From CAZYJR01 sp964647905 (GTDB taxonomy: Bacteria > Desulfobacterota > DSM-4660 > Desulfatiglandales > HGW-15): a stretch of DNA of 64,000 nucleotides. The translations under genes and the position numbers were made by a program. Shown in pieces: positions 8,133 to 16,380 of the stretch; position 1 is the first letter of the stretch; each line of letters begins with the position of its first letter. The DNA lies in the NCBI GenBank assembly GCA_964647905.1, contig CAZYJR010000002.1, positions 140,514 to 204,513 of the forward strand, read 5' to 3'. The notes under the pieces are model-generated. The model did not search any database and was not told the DNA's origin. It was given only the letters and a program-made list of their open reading frames with translations.

Positions 8133-9229
8133 CCCGAGCCGGCCCCTCTCTCTCGACGTTTCCCTCCCCCGGCCCGGACCTTGATCAGCTCGGCCACAAT
8201 GCTGACCGCGATCTCCTCCGGCGTCTCGGCCCCTATGTCGATGCCTATTGGGGCGTGTACGCGGGCGAGTTGCTCCTTGAAAAAACCCTCCTCCAGGAGC
8301 TTGTCATAGATCATCCTTATCTTTCGCTGGCTCCCTATCATACCCATGTATTTGGCTTCGGTGGCCAGGGCCTGCTCCAGGACGGTCTTGTCGTGGGCGT
8401 GCCCGCGGGTGACGATCACCAGGTAGGAGGCCGAGTCAACCGGTAATCCGGCCAGGGCTTCCCGGAAGGGCCTGCAGTGGACCTCGGATGCTCGGGGGAA
8501 ACGCTCCCTGGACGCGAACTCGGGCCGGTCGTCGATCACCACCACCTTGAATCCCACCCCGGCGGCCAATGGCACGATCTCGCCCGAGACGTGCCCTCCC
8601 CCGAAGATGTAGAGCACGGGGTGGGCCGCCACAGGTTCCAACAGGACCTCCAGGGCCCCTCCCGAGCCGTCCTCCAGATTGATGATTCCTACCTCCCTGG
8701 AATCCGCCGATTCCTTGAGCCTCTCGACGATGCCTTGTGGCATTTCCCTCTCGCCGAGGACCGATCCGATTACCCCTCCGTCCCGCTCGACGAACACCTT
8801 GGGCACTCCCGGGCCGGTCCACCTCTCCGGATCAAGGGCGGTGGCCACAACCCCGGAGCCTCCCCGCTTGATGACCTCCGATATCCGCTCGAATATCTGA
8901 ATATGATGCGGATTATCAGGCGAGACCGGCTCCAGGAAGACCTCGCCCTCGCCGCCGCAGATCATGTCGGTCCCGGCCGCCTCCTTCCCGGTGAGACGAA
9001 AGACCAGCCTGAGCGGCCGGCGGGTTTCCATCACCTCCTTTGCCCGGCCCATGACCCGGGCCTCCAAGAGGCCTCCGCCAACGGATCCGCGCACCGATTC
9101 GTCGTCCCGGATCACCATGCGGGCCCCTGCCTCCCTGGGTGCCGAGCCGGTGCTCTTTATCATGGTGGCCAGGACGCACGGGTGGTCCTGCCTAAAAGAC
9201 TCGATTATCAGCGGGTAAAGCGTATCCAT
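8129..9229 (-). CDS. xdhC: XdhC/CoxI family molybdenum-cofactor insertion protein
   Basis: A 366-aa XdhC-family maturation factor for molybdenum hydroxylases such as xanthine dehydrogenase. XdhC proteins bind molybdenum cofactor, promote its sulfuration and insert it into the apoenzyme. The N-terminal domain has SAPREAGARMVI, GSVGGGLLEARV and MICGGEGEVFLEP. The C-terminal half is a Rossmann-type domain starting at YIFGGGHVSGEI (about residue 205), followed by VVVIDDRPEFA and the conserved VIVTRGHAHD. It lies directly after yqeC and selB on the same strand. That grouping points to a selenium-dependent molybdenum hydroxylase, although no hydroxylase gene is in the window. Confidence 0.92.
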   Translation of the reverse strand: MDTLYPLIIESFRQDHPCVLATMIKSTGSAPREAGARMVIRDDESVRGSVGGGLLEARVMGRAKEVMETRRPLRLVFRLTGKEAAGTDMICGGEGEVFLEPVSPDNPHHIQIFERISEVIKRGGSGVVATALDPERWTGPGVPKVFVERDGGVIGSVLGEREMPQGIVERLKESADSREVGIINLEDGSGGALEVLLEPVAAHPVLYIFGGGHVSGEIVPLAAGVGFKVVVIDDRPEFASRERFPRASEVHCRPFREALAGLPVDSASYLVIVTRGHAHDKTVLEQALATEAKYMGMIGSQRKIRMIYDKLLEEGFFKEQLARVHAPIGIDIGAETPEEIAVSIVAELIKVRAGGGKRRERGAGSG

Positions 9230-9231
9230 GC

Positions 9232-10008
9232 CTATTCTCCCGAGAAGCGGATGAACCTGCCCTGGAGGAGGGACCCCAGTACCACGGAGATCTCCCCTGG
9301 GCGGCTCTCCGCCAGGATTCTTTGAGCGGTTTCCCGGCCCGGCCCCTCGTCAGAGGAGAGGTCCAGCCGGTTCAAAAAGGCGGTTTTCTTCGCCCCGGCG
9401 GGCGCCCCCTTGAAAAGCCCCCGGGGATGGACAAAGGCGGCAGCCAGGCACTCGGGCGTGACAGGGTCCCCGGGGCGAAGGCCGGTGACCGCAGCGAACC
9501 GATCCATACGAAAGACCAGGTCCGGTCCCATGTGACGGCCGAGGGCGTCGACTCCGGCCATCGCCGCCACCAGGGTGGCCGCCTCCGGGATCACGGGTTC
9601 ATGTTCTTCAGGAGACTTTAAGGGCCTGCACGCGGCCCCGTCCGCCTCCACCAGCAGATAGTCCGCCTCGCCTGAAGAAAAGAGTTCTCCTGCAAGCCCG
9701 GGCTCGATGCCTTCCACCTTCCGTCCCGCTCCGGTCCCGCCCAGGAAGGCCCTGCGGTCGAGCTCCAGGGCGGCCCGAAGGCGCTCCAGCCATCCCCTCT
9801 CCTCGGTCAGGATCAGCTCGCCCACTGAAAGGGCCTGCTCCCACAGGACCTTGGTGGTGGTGGCGACCAACACGGTGCGGCCCTCCGCAACCAGCTCCCG
9901 GGAGAGAGCGGCCAGCAGGGTACTCTTGCCCCCGCCTCCCACCACTGCCACGAGCTCGCGCGGCCCGAGCCCCAGAGCGAGCCATGCCCGGGTCAGCGCC
10001 GCTTCCAA
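9232..10008 (-). CDS. yqeC: YqeC family putative selenium-dependent hydroxylase accessory protein
   Basis: A 258-aa P-loop protein of the YqeC family (TIGR03172), which co-occurs with selenium-dependent molybdenum hydroxylases and is thought to help make or insert their labile selenium cofactor. The Walker A motif GGGGKST is at residues 24-30, followed by VLVATTTKV. The acidic segment YLLVEADGAACRPLKSP is a family signature. The start is TTG at 10008, 1 bp after the selB stop codon, so translation is probably coupled to selB. It ends 2 bp before the xdhC start. The biochemical step is inferred from the family and not shown by the sequence. Confidence 0.9.
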   Translation of the reverse strand: MEAALTRAWLALGLGPRELVAVVGGGGKSTLLAALSRELVAEGRTVLVATTTKVLWEQALSVGELILTEERGWLERLRAALELDRRAFLGGTGAGRKVEGIEPGLAGELFSSGEADYLLVEADGAACRPLKSPEEHEPVIPEAATLVAAMAGVDALGRHMGPDLVFRMDRFAAVTGLRPGDPVTPECLAAAFVHPRGLFKGAPAGAKKTAFLNRLDLSSDEGPGRETAQRILAESRPGEISVVLGSLLQGRFIRFSGE

Positions 10009-10009
10009 C

Positions 10010-11914
10010 TCACTTCTTCCTCAGCACGCGGCTGTCACCCACGCGGACCGTCACCTGGTTCAGGTCGAAGTATTCGATCAAGGGAATGGTGTATTTGCGG
10101 GAGCTCCCCGTCATCTCCTTGAACTGCGGGGTGGTTATCTCCCCGTGGCTCTTGAGGAACTCAACCAGCCGGCTCTGCAGGTCCTCCACCGCCTCGCGGT
10201 GGAAGTAGAGGTCTTCCTTGACCTTGACCAGGACCCCCTCTTTGGCCATGACCTGAAGGACGTCCCTGGCGCTGTTGCCCGGAAACCGGTCCTCCAGCTC
10301 CTTGAAGTAGGGCGGCTGCAGGCCCCCTTCCTTGTAGACTTCCTCTATCTCCTTCTTGATCCTCTCTTGATCCTGGCCTAGGGTGACCTTGTGCTCTTTT
10401 AGGTGGACGATCTCTTTCTCCTGGCCGATCCGGTCTTCCTGGAGCAGTCGTTGGATCATGTAGTTGAAGAGCTTCTGGTTCCTCGCCCCGGCGGTCCTGG
10501 AGCGCAGCTCCTCCTTGCTCAGGCCCGCCTTCAGGGGCTGGTCCCGGTGGTACTTCTCGAGCGTATCGAGGATCTCCCTGCGGGCCTCTTCGTAGAAGTC
10601 GCCGTGGATGTAGGCCTTGCGCTCCTTGTCGTATTGGATGATGCGCTTTTCCGATCGAAGCCCCTGAAGGAGCTCCTCCAGTCTGCTCTCCCTGGTGTTG
10701 GCAAGGAACAGGAGATCCCTCTGCTCCAGGCCCCGGAACCTCGCATTGCTCACGAACTGCTCCACCCTTTCCACCGGCTCCCCTTGGTTCAGGACCTCCA
10801 GCTCCTTCACTGCGGCCTGTGAGTAACGCCTCTTCTTGAGAGGCAAGGGGTTCAGGATCCTGCCCCCCCCGATCGTCCGCACCGGGGAGTAGCTCCTCAG
10901 CACGAACCGGTCCCCGGCCAGGACCGCGATCGGACGGTCCAACCTGATCTGGGCGAAGCATCCCTCCCCAGGCTCCAGCACGTCCCTGTCCAGCAGGACC
11001 ACCATGGATAGGACCTCTGCTGTGCCTGTGTGGAAGCGCACCTTGGCGCGGTTCTTGAGCTTTCGAGGGGCGCTCGGCAGGAGCTCCATGACCACGTCCA
11101 GCATGTACGAGGTGCGGAGGGAATGCCTGGCCGCCACCACATCCCCCCGCTGTAGCTGCGCCTTTTCCACCCCCTGGAGGTTAACGGCTGTGCGCCGGCC
11201 TGCGCGGGCCTCTTCCACCTCCCGGTTGTGGACCTGTATGCCGCGCACTTTGGTGTCGATCTTTCCGGGGTAGACCGTGACCTCGTCGCCCGTCCTCACC
11301 GCGCCCGAGACCGTGGTCCCGGTAATCACGGTGCCGAACCCCTTCATTATGAAGACCCGGTCAATGGGCAGGCGGAAGATGTTCCCCGGCTCGCGCTCCG
11401 GTACCTCCTGGACCAGGAGGTCCAGGACCTGGATCAGCTCCTCCACTCCCTGTCCCGTGACCGAGCTCACCTCCACCATGGGCGCGTCTTCCAGGAAGGT
11501 CCCCTCCAGGAATTCGGCCGTGTCCTCGCGGACCATGTCCAGCCACTCGGAGTCCACCATGTCGATCTTGGTCAGCACCACCAGGCCGTGCCGCACCTCG
11601 AGCAGCTGGCAGATCTCCAGGTGCTCCCTTGTCTGCGGCATTACCCCCTCGTCCGCTGCTATAATCAAGGCCACTAGGTCGATGCCGGTGGCGCCCGCCA
11701 CCATGTTCTTCACGAACTTCTCGTGCCCGGGGACGTCCACTATCCCCAGGGTCTCACCGCACGGCAGGGCTATGTGCGCGAAGCCCAGCTCTATTGTTAT
11801 CCCCCTCTCCTTTTCCTCCTTGAGCCTGTCGGTGTCTATGCCCGTAAGGGCCCTGATGAGGGAGGTCTTGCCGTGATCTATGTGTCCGGCCGTGCCCAGG
11901 ATGGTCTGCTTCAT
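10010..11914 (-). CDS. selB: Selenocysteine-specific translation elongation factor SelB
   Basis: A 634-aa GTPase that delivers selenocysteinyl-tRNA to UGA codons in mRNAs carrying a SECIS element. G-motifs are intact: GHIDHGKT at 10-17, DVPGH at 60-64 and TKID at 114-117, with the switch region GITIELGFAH. The C-terminal 300 residues form the winged-helix repeats that bind the SECIS hairpin, ending in TVRVGDSRVLRKK. I start at the ATG at 11914, where GGAAGGCGGGAC precedes it; a further 32 upstream in-frame residues do not look like protein. No selA, selC or selD is in the window, so the rest of the pathway must be elsewhere. Confidence 0.96.
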   Translation of the reverse strand: MKQTILGTAGHIDHGKTSLIRALTGIDTDRLKEEKERGITIELGFAHIALPCGETLGIVDVPGHEKFVKNMVAGATGIDLVALIIAADEGVMPQTREHLEICQLLEVRHGLVVLTKIDMVDSEWLDMVREDTAEFLEGTFLEDAPMVEVSSVTGQGVEELIQVLDLLVQEVPEREPGNIFRLPIDRVFIMKGFGTVITGTTVSGAVRTGDEVTVYPGKIDTKVRGIQVHNREVEEARAGRRTAVNLQGVEKAQLQRGDVVAARHSLRTSYMLDVVMELLPSAPRKLKNRAKVRFHTGTAEVLSMVVLLDRDVLEPGEGCFAQIRLDRPIAVLAGDRFVLRSYSPVRTIGGGRILNPLPLKKRRYSQAAVKELEVLNQGEPVERVEQFVSNARFRGLEQRDLLFLANTRESRLEELLQGLRSEKRIIQYDKERKAYIHGDFYEEARREILDTLEKYHRDQPLKAGLSKEELRSRTAGARNQKLFNYMIQRLLQEDRIGQEKEIVHLKEHKVTLGQDQERIKKEIEEVYKEGGLQPPYFKELEDRFPGNSARDVLQVMAKEGVLVKVKEDLYFHREAVEDLQSRLVEFLKSHGEITTPQFKEMTGSSRKYTIPLIEYFDLNQVTVRVGDSRVLRKK

Positions 11915-12006
11915 GTCCCGCCTTCCAGCTTCCGCAAAGGGCTTCCTGTACTCTGGACTTAAATAAAGGGTATCAGTGGTCCTGTCAAGGCGGGCCCTGC
12001 GGTCTC

Positions 12007-12195
12007 TCATAAAGGGGGGCGCGGCTTTTTCAGGCAGAGGTCCACCAGCTCGTCCGCTAGGGCGAGGACCACCCCGACCAACTCGGCCTTGGTCGGGGTG
12101 GCCTTGGTGGCGAAGAGGGTGACATCCAGGCCCCGCTCCACCAGGCCTACGGTCAGGAGGGAGACCACGAGCGGGCCGGGACCGAGGCCGAGTCT
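12007..12195 (-). pseudogene. Possible glycosyltransferase N-terminal remnant (unknown short frame)
   Basis: Between manB-like and selB lies an open frame of about 60 codons without a convincing start. It reads VVSLLTVGLVERGLDVTLFA, then TKATPTKAEL, and stops at 12007. The first part closely resembles the N-terminal helix and strand of GT4 glycosyltransferases (usually VxxLTEGLVxRGHDVTLFA). The tail does not match that family. I read it as a fragment fused to unrelated sequence. It could instead be a short unknown gene starting at a GTG. A second GT4-like fragment lies on the other side of the same gene. Confidence 0.35.
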
Positions 12196-12199
12196 CGGG

Positions 12200-13555
12200 T
12201 CAGAGTCTCTCCCGGGCCTCTTTGACCGTGCCTTCCACCAGGTCCTGTATCTCCCGGAGTCGCTCCGGGGTTTGGGCCTCGAAGCGCAGCACCAGCACCG
12301 GGCTGGTGTTGGATGCGCGCACCAGGCCCCATCCGTCCGGAAACACGATCCTGACCCCGTCCGTGTCTATGACCTGATATCTGTCTCCCAGCAGATTCTT
12401 GACCTCTTCCACCACGCGGAACTTACGGTCTTCCGGGCACTCGACCCTGATCTCCGGGGTGTTGAAGGTCGGAGGGAGATCGGCGAGATACTCGGAGAGC
12501 GGCTCCTTCCTCCTGGAGACGATCTCCAGGAGCCTGCACCCGGCGTAGATCGCGTCGTCGAAGCCGAAGTAGCGGTGCTTGAAAAAGAAGTGACCGCTCA
12601 TCTCGCCGGCCAACAGGGCGTTTTCCTCCTTGAGCTTCTGCTTGATCAGGGAGTGCCCCGTCTTCCACATGATGGGCCGGCCGCCTCGGGCCCGGATGTC
12701 CTCGTACATGAGCTGGGAGCACTTGACCTCGCCGATGATCTTTGCCCCGGGGTTGCTCTCCAGGAGGTCCCGGGCGAAGATCACCATTAGCATGTCCCCG
12801 TATATTATGTTACCCTTCTCATCCACCACGCCGAGCCTGTCCGCATCCCCGTCAAAGGCGATCCCCAGCTCCAGGTCCTCCCGGGCCACGGTTTCGGCGA
12901 GGTCCTTCATGTTCTCCACCACCGTTGGATCGGGTTCGTGGTTGGGGAAGCGCCCGTCCGGCTCCACGAAAAGCCCGATGGGCGAGCAGCCGAGCTTCTC
13001 CAGCACCGGCATCGCGGCCAGGCCCCCGGTGCCGTTGCCCGCATCCAGGGCCAAGCGAACCGGGCGTTCCAGGGAGATGTTTCCCGCCAGGTAATCCACA
13101 TAATCCGGCAGGATCTCCCGCTCCTCCAGAGAGCCCTTGCCCGAGGGGAAGTCCCCGGACTCGACGATTCGGCTGAGATCCTGCAGCCCCTCCCCGAATA
13201 TGGTGTCTTGGCCCAGGCACACCTTGAAGCCGTTGTACTCGGGCGGGTTGTGGCTGGCGGTCACCATGAGGCCTCCGCCCGCCTCCAAGCGGCGTTGGGC
13301 GAAGTAGAGTACGGGGGTCGGGCAAAGCCCCACATCGATTACATCGACCCCGCTCTTCTGCAGCCCCTCCATCAGGGCGCCGGCCATGTCCGGGGAGCTC
13401 AGCCGGCAGTCCCTTCCCACCACCACGGTCTTGGGTCCACCGCTTCTCTGGAGCAGGGAGGCGTATGCCCGCCCTATGCTCTCCGCGTCTCCTTGGTCCA
13501 AGTCCTTTCCCACCACGCCCCTTATGTCGTACTCCCTGAAGATCCCTGGATTCAT
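12200..13555 (-). CDS. Phosphomannomutase / phosphoglucomutase
   Basis: A 451-aa alpha-D-phosphohexomutase that interconverts the 1- and 6-phosphates of mannose or glucose and supplies precursors for polysaccharide and LPS synthesis. It begins NPGIFREYDIRGVVG, typical of the AlgC/ManB-like PMM/PGM group. The phosphoserine loop TASHNPPEYNGFK (about residue 105), the metal loop DGDADRLGVVDE and the C-terminal DGWGLVRASNTSPVLVLR phosphate-binding loop are all present. The ATG at 13555 has a strong AAGGAGGAGAC site, so I reject a 54-residue upstream extension. It lies between fragments of glycosyltransferase-like genes, which fits a former polysaccharide locus. Confidence 0.94.
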   Translation of the reverse strand: MNPGIFREYDIRGVVGKDLDQGDAESIGRAYASLLQRSGGPKTVVVGRDCRLSSPDMAGALMEGLQKSGVDVIDVGLCPTPVLYFAQRRLEAGGGLMVTASHNPPEYNGFKVCLGQDTIFGEGLQDLSRIVESGDFPSGKGSLEEREILPDYVDYLAGNISLERPVRLALDAGNGTGGLAAMPVLEKLGCSPIGLFVEPDGRFPNHEPDPTVVENMKDLAETVAREDLELGIAFDGDADRLGVVDEKGNIIYGDMLMVIFARDLLESNPGAKIIGEVKCSQLMYEDIRARGGRPIMWKTGHSLIKQKLKEENALLAGEMSGHFFFKHRYFGFDDAIYAGCRLLEIVSRRKEPLSEYLADLPPTFNTPEIRVECPEDRKFRVVEEVKNLLGDRYQVIDTDGVRIVFPDGWGLVRASNTSPVLVLRFEAQTPERLREIQDLVEGTVKEARERL

Positions 13556-13778
13556 GTCTCCTCCTTGCTTTCTTTTGCTGGAAATATCCCCCGCCTCCGC
13601 CTTGAGGGCTCCCGAGCCGGACCCTCCTGGAACTCCAGGTCCAGGAGGGCCGGCCTTCCCGCCCAGCTCCATCCGCAGGCCCTGTGGATGACCAACCGCT
13701 CGTCGGATTGGATCCATCCTATCATGCCCACCAGGTGATCCGCCAGCCTCGCCTGGTCAGGGTTGCCCAGCAGCAGGC

Positions 13779-13873
13779 CTCGCTGTCCTCCGCGTCCAGG
13801 GCGGCCAATAGGTCGGCTGTGAATGTAGCTATTCCGCATTGCCTGGGGAGGTGGTTTCCTATCAGTGCAATGC
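13779..13873 (-). pseudogene. GT4 glycosyltransferase N-terminal fragment
   Basis: The minus strand encodes, without a stop, the segment IALIGNHLPRQCGIATFT and then ADLLAALDAED. This is a characteristic opening of a subgroup of GT4 glycosyltransferases that act on nucleotide sugars. The frame soon runs into a stop (TGGWWA-like region near 13734). A neighbouring frame carries LLLGNPDQARLADHL to 13552 and overlaps the mutase ATG. The fragment is too short to be a working enzyme. It is most simply a decayed gene that once preceded the phosphohexomutase. The overlapping frame 13552-13839 is open for 95 codons, but I do not call it a gene. Confidence 0.5.
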
Positions 13874-14053
13874 CCCGGGTGTTGGAAGGAAGGACTCCTG
13901 ACTATACCATCTCAGACTTCCTGGGGCAAGAGCTGGATCATATTGATGATGATAATCGGCAGGGTGGGGGTCCTGACGTTCGCCTACATCATAGTGGGGG
14001 CGGGTCCCGCCCGCGGCCTGGAGTACTCCGAGGAGAACCTGATGGTGGGCTAG
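13865..14053 (+). pseudogene. 3' fragment of a TrkH/KtrB potassium transporter
   Basis: This open frame contains TIPSQTSWGKSWIILMMIIG followed by RVGVLTFAY and ends EYSEENLMVG. That is the usual C-terminal end of TrkH/KtrB subunits: a loop with W-G-K, a last membrane helix with the IGRxGxLT motif, and a tail resembling EExxMIG. The upstream 400 or so residues of TrkH are missing and the plus strand above 13865 does not continue it. The gene is therefore 5'-truncated. It stops 12 bp before trkA, the normal gene order for a Ktr/Trk operon. Confidence 0.6.
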
Positions 14054-14065
14054 ACGGGGGCTGAG

Positions 14066-14731
14066 ATGGGAAGATACGCGGTTATAGGCCTGGGAAATTT
14101 CGGCTATCATGTGACAAAGGCCCTCTACGAGGAAGGAAACGAGGTGGTGGCCGTCGACATGGACAGGGCCCGCGTCCAGGCGGTGGACGCCCATGCCACC
14201 GAGGCGGTGCTCTTGGACGCGACCGACAAGGAGTCCTTGCAGGCCCTGGGGCTGGAGGCCATGGACGCGGTGGTGGTCTCAACGGGCATGAGGATAAGCA
14301 CCAGCATCCTGATCTGCCTGTTCCTCTACGAGGAGAAGGTCAAGAAGATCGTGGCCAAGGCGGTGGATGACGATCATGCCAAGATCCTGAGGCGGGTGGG
14401 GGCCACCGAGATAATCCATCCTGAGAGGGACATGGCCGTGAGGGTCTCCAGGGCGCTCTCCCAGCCCAACATGCTGGACTTCATACCCCTCTCTGAAGAC
14501 TACGACCTGATCCAGGTGGGGCCTCCCAAGGAGTTCATCGGCAAGAGCCTGAGGGACCTGAACCTCAGGGCGCAGTACAACGTCCACGTGATAGCCATCA
14601 AGGAGCTGGTACCGGAGAACTTCGTACTGGTACCGCCCCCGGGCTTCGTCATAAAGGACAGCGACGTACTGATGATCCTGGGGAAATCAGAGAACATCAA
14701 GAAGATAAAGGAGCTCGAGCAGCCCTCCTAG
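14066..14731 (+). CDS. trkA: TrkA/KtrA family potassium channel regulatory subunit
   Basis: A 221-aa cytoplasmic gating subunit for Trk/Ktr potassium uptake. The RCK_N domain starts at the N-terminus with the nucleotide-binding GLGNFG (8-13) and an acidic strand end (VVAVDMD). DATDKESL and IVAKAVDDDHAKIL are typical of the family. The C-terminal half is an RCK_C (TrkA_C) domain ending VLMILGKSENI. The length matches single-RCK KtrA proteins. Its natural partner, the TrkH/KtrB membrane subunit, is only a fragment immediately upstream, so this subunit is orphaned here unless a trkH lies elsewhere. Its stop overlaps the stop of the convergent sigma-54 activator by 4 bp. Confidence 0.93.
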   Translation: MGRYAVIGLGNFGYHVTKALYEEGNEVVAVDMDRARVQAVDAHATEAVLLDATDKESLQALGLEAMDAVVVSTGMRISTSILICLFLYEEKVKKIVAKAVDDDHAKILRRVGATEIIHPERDMAVRVSRALSQPNMLDFIPLSEDYDLIQVGPPKEFIGKSLRDLNLRAQYNVHVIAIKELVPENFVLVPPPGFVIKDSDVLMILGKSENIKKIKELEQPS

Positions 14732-16107
14732 CCCCTATTGCGCCCGGTGCGGCCGTCCTGCTCGGGGAGCTCTATCCCGAGCCTCTTTACCTTTCGGAAA
14801 AGGGTGCTCTTGTGGATGCCGAGCTCCCTTGCCGCAGCCGCCCTGTTGTAGCGGTTCCTCTCCAGTGCGGAGCGGATGGCCTGAGCGTCCAGCATGTCCC
14901 TGGCACCCTTCATGTCGGCTGACGGGGTCATGGTGCCGCGCCCGGCGGTGAGCTCCTCGGGCAGGTGCTCCATTTCGATCAGGCCCCGGCTTCGGAGTAT
15001 GAAGGCCCGCTCTATACTGTTTTCAAGCTCCCGCACATTGCCCGGCCAATCGTGCGCCATCAACAGGGAGAGCGCCTCGGGCGAGATCCCCTTGATGAAT
15101 TTCTCCTGCAATCGATTGAATCGTTCAATGAATTGATCCACCAGCAGGGGGATATCCTCCTTCCTCCGGCGGAGTGGGGGGAGCTCCACCCGGATCACGT
15201 TCACCCGGTAATAGAGGTCCTCGCGGAAGGCCCCATGGCGCATCCGCTCGGCCAGGTCCTTGTTGGTGGCCACCATGACCCTTACATCCGCCCTCTCCGG
15301 CTTGGTGGCCCCCAGGGGCTCGTAGACCCTATCCTGCAGGACCCGGAGGAGCTTGACCTGGAGGGCCGGGCTCATCTCGCCTATCTCGTCCAGGAAAAGG
15401 GTGCCTCCCTTGGCCATGGCCAGCCTCCCGGGCTTGTCCCTGGCGGCGCCGGTAAATGCGCCCGCCTTGTACCCGAAGACCTCGGACTCCAGCAGAGTGT
15501 CCGGGAGGGCCCCGCAGTTCACCGCCACGAACGGCCCCTTGGCCCTGGGGCTCAGGGAGTGGATGGTGCGGGCCACCAGCTCCTTTCCCGTACCGGTCTC
15601 CCCCAGTATCAGAACAGTGCTCGGGCTGGCCGCCACGGCCGGCAGGACCTCGAAGACCCTCTGCATGAGGGGGCTCCTGCTGACCATGTCCCCGACGCTG
15701 GATTTGCCCTCCAGCTCCCGCCTAAGCGCCTCGAGCTCGCTCAGGTTCCGGAAGGTCTCGGCCCCGCCGGAGATCCTTCCCTCGGCGTCTCTTAGCACCG
15801 CTGTGGACACGCTGATGGGTATCCGGTCTCCTTCGGCGTCTACGATGTATCCGGACTTCCCTATTATCGGCTTGCCGGTATCCAGTGTGCGGCGCAAGGC
15901 GCACTCGGCCTCGCACATGCTGGAGCGGAAGACCTCGGAGCACTGTCTGCCCATGGCCTCCTCCCGCCGGATCCCTGTGATCTCTTCCGCGGCCCTGTTG
16001 AAAGAGGTGATCCGCCAGTCCAGGTCCACGGTGAACACCCCGTCCGAGATGCTCTCCAGGATGGCCTCGGTAGGGCTCATGAAGCGGTTTTCGTCTTGGG
16101 TTCCCAC
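14728..16107 (-). CDS. PAS-containing sigma-54-dependent transcriptional activator
   Basis: A 459-aa enhancer-binding protein that remodels sigma-54 RNA polymerase. Residues 10-125 form a PAS sensor domain with a Cys-rich patch (SSMCEAECAL) that could bind a metal, haem or Fe-S ligand. The AAA+ domain has Walker A GETGTGKE (about 168), the sigma-54 contact loop GAFTGA and Walker B GGTLFLDEIGEM. A Fis-type helix-turn-helix (YNRAAAARELGIHKSTLFRK) ends the protein. It has no receiver domain, so it is not a classical NtrC. The start is GTG at 16107. Its GAGGAGG site directly follows the stop codon of the kinase-tail remnant, so it was once downstream of a hybrid kinase gene. Confidence 0.95.
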   Translation of the reverse strand: MGTQDENRFMSPTEAILESISDGVFTVDLDWRITSFNRAAEEITGIRREEAMGRQCSEVFRSSMCEAECALRRTLDTGKPIIGKSGYIVDAEGDRIPISVSTAVLRDAEGRISGGAETFRNLSELEALRRELEGKSSVGDMVSRSPLMQRVFEVLPAVAASPSTVLILGETGTGKELVARTIHSLSPRAKGPFVAVNCGALPDTLLESEVFGYKAGAFTGAARDKPGRLAMAKGGTLFLDEIGEMSPALQVKLLRVLQDRVYEPLGATKPERADVRVMVATNKDLAERMRHGAFREDLYYRVNVIRVELPPLRRRKEDIPLLVDQFIERFNRLQEKFIKGISPEALSLLMAHDWPGNVRELENSIERAFILRSRGLIEMEHLPEELTAGRGTMTPSADMKGARDMLDAQAIRSALERNRYNRAAAARELGIHKSTLFRKVKRLGIELPEQDGRTGRNRG

Positions 16108-16114
16108 GGCCTCC

Positions 16115-16295
16115 TCAGTCCGGATCCGGGAGCCCCTCCTCGAGGGGCTCCTCCCGCCCCTTGCGGGTGAGCTCGCTGATAGTGAAAGGCTTTCCTGTGA
16201 AGTGCATTACGCGCTCCAGCACCCCGTGACGCACTATGCCATCATCCACGTATCCCGATATATATAGGACTTTTGCCTCGGCCCGGACAAGCCTT
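16115..16295 (-). repeat. Left copy of hybrid-kinase 3' end (direct repeat flanking the feo cassette)
   Basis: This 180-bp stretch aligns with 20587-20764 at about 90 percent identity; I count 17 mismatches and one 3-bp insertion by eye. On the minus strand it reads as the last 60 codons of a receiver domain, including KVLYISGYVDDGIVRHGVLE and GKPFTISELTR, and ends at a TGA (16115-16117). It has no start and is a 3' remnant. Many differences are synonymous and the length change is a whole codon, so it was under protein-level selection when it diverged. Similarity ends at 16295, the edge of the iron cassette. Confidence 0.85.
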
Positions 16296-16380
16296 TTCCC
16301 TCAGCGTGTTATTCTTCCGGTCCCCGCTTTGGATGCCGGATGGATCGAAATGACCATTCCCGATAAGCCGCTTGCCGATT

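Noticed and set aside
13684..14064. 126-codon plus-strand frame upstream of trkA
   Set aside because: Its composition is not protein-like; another frame in the same place carries the recognisable TrkH tail.
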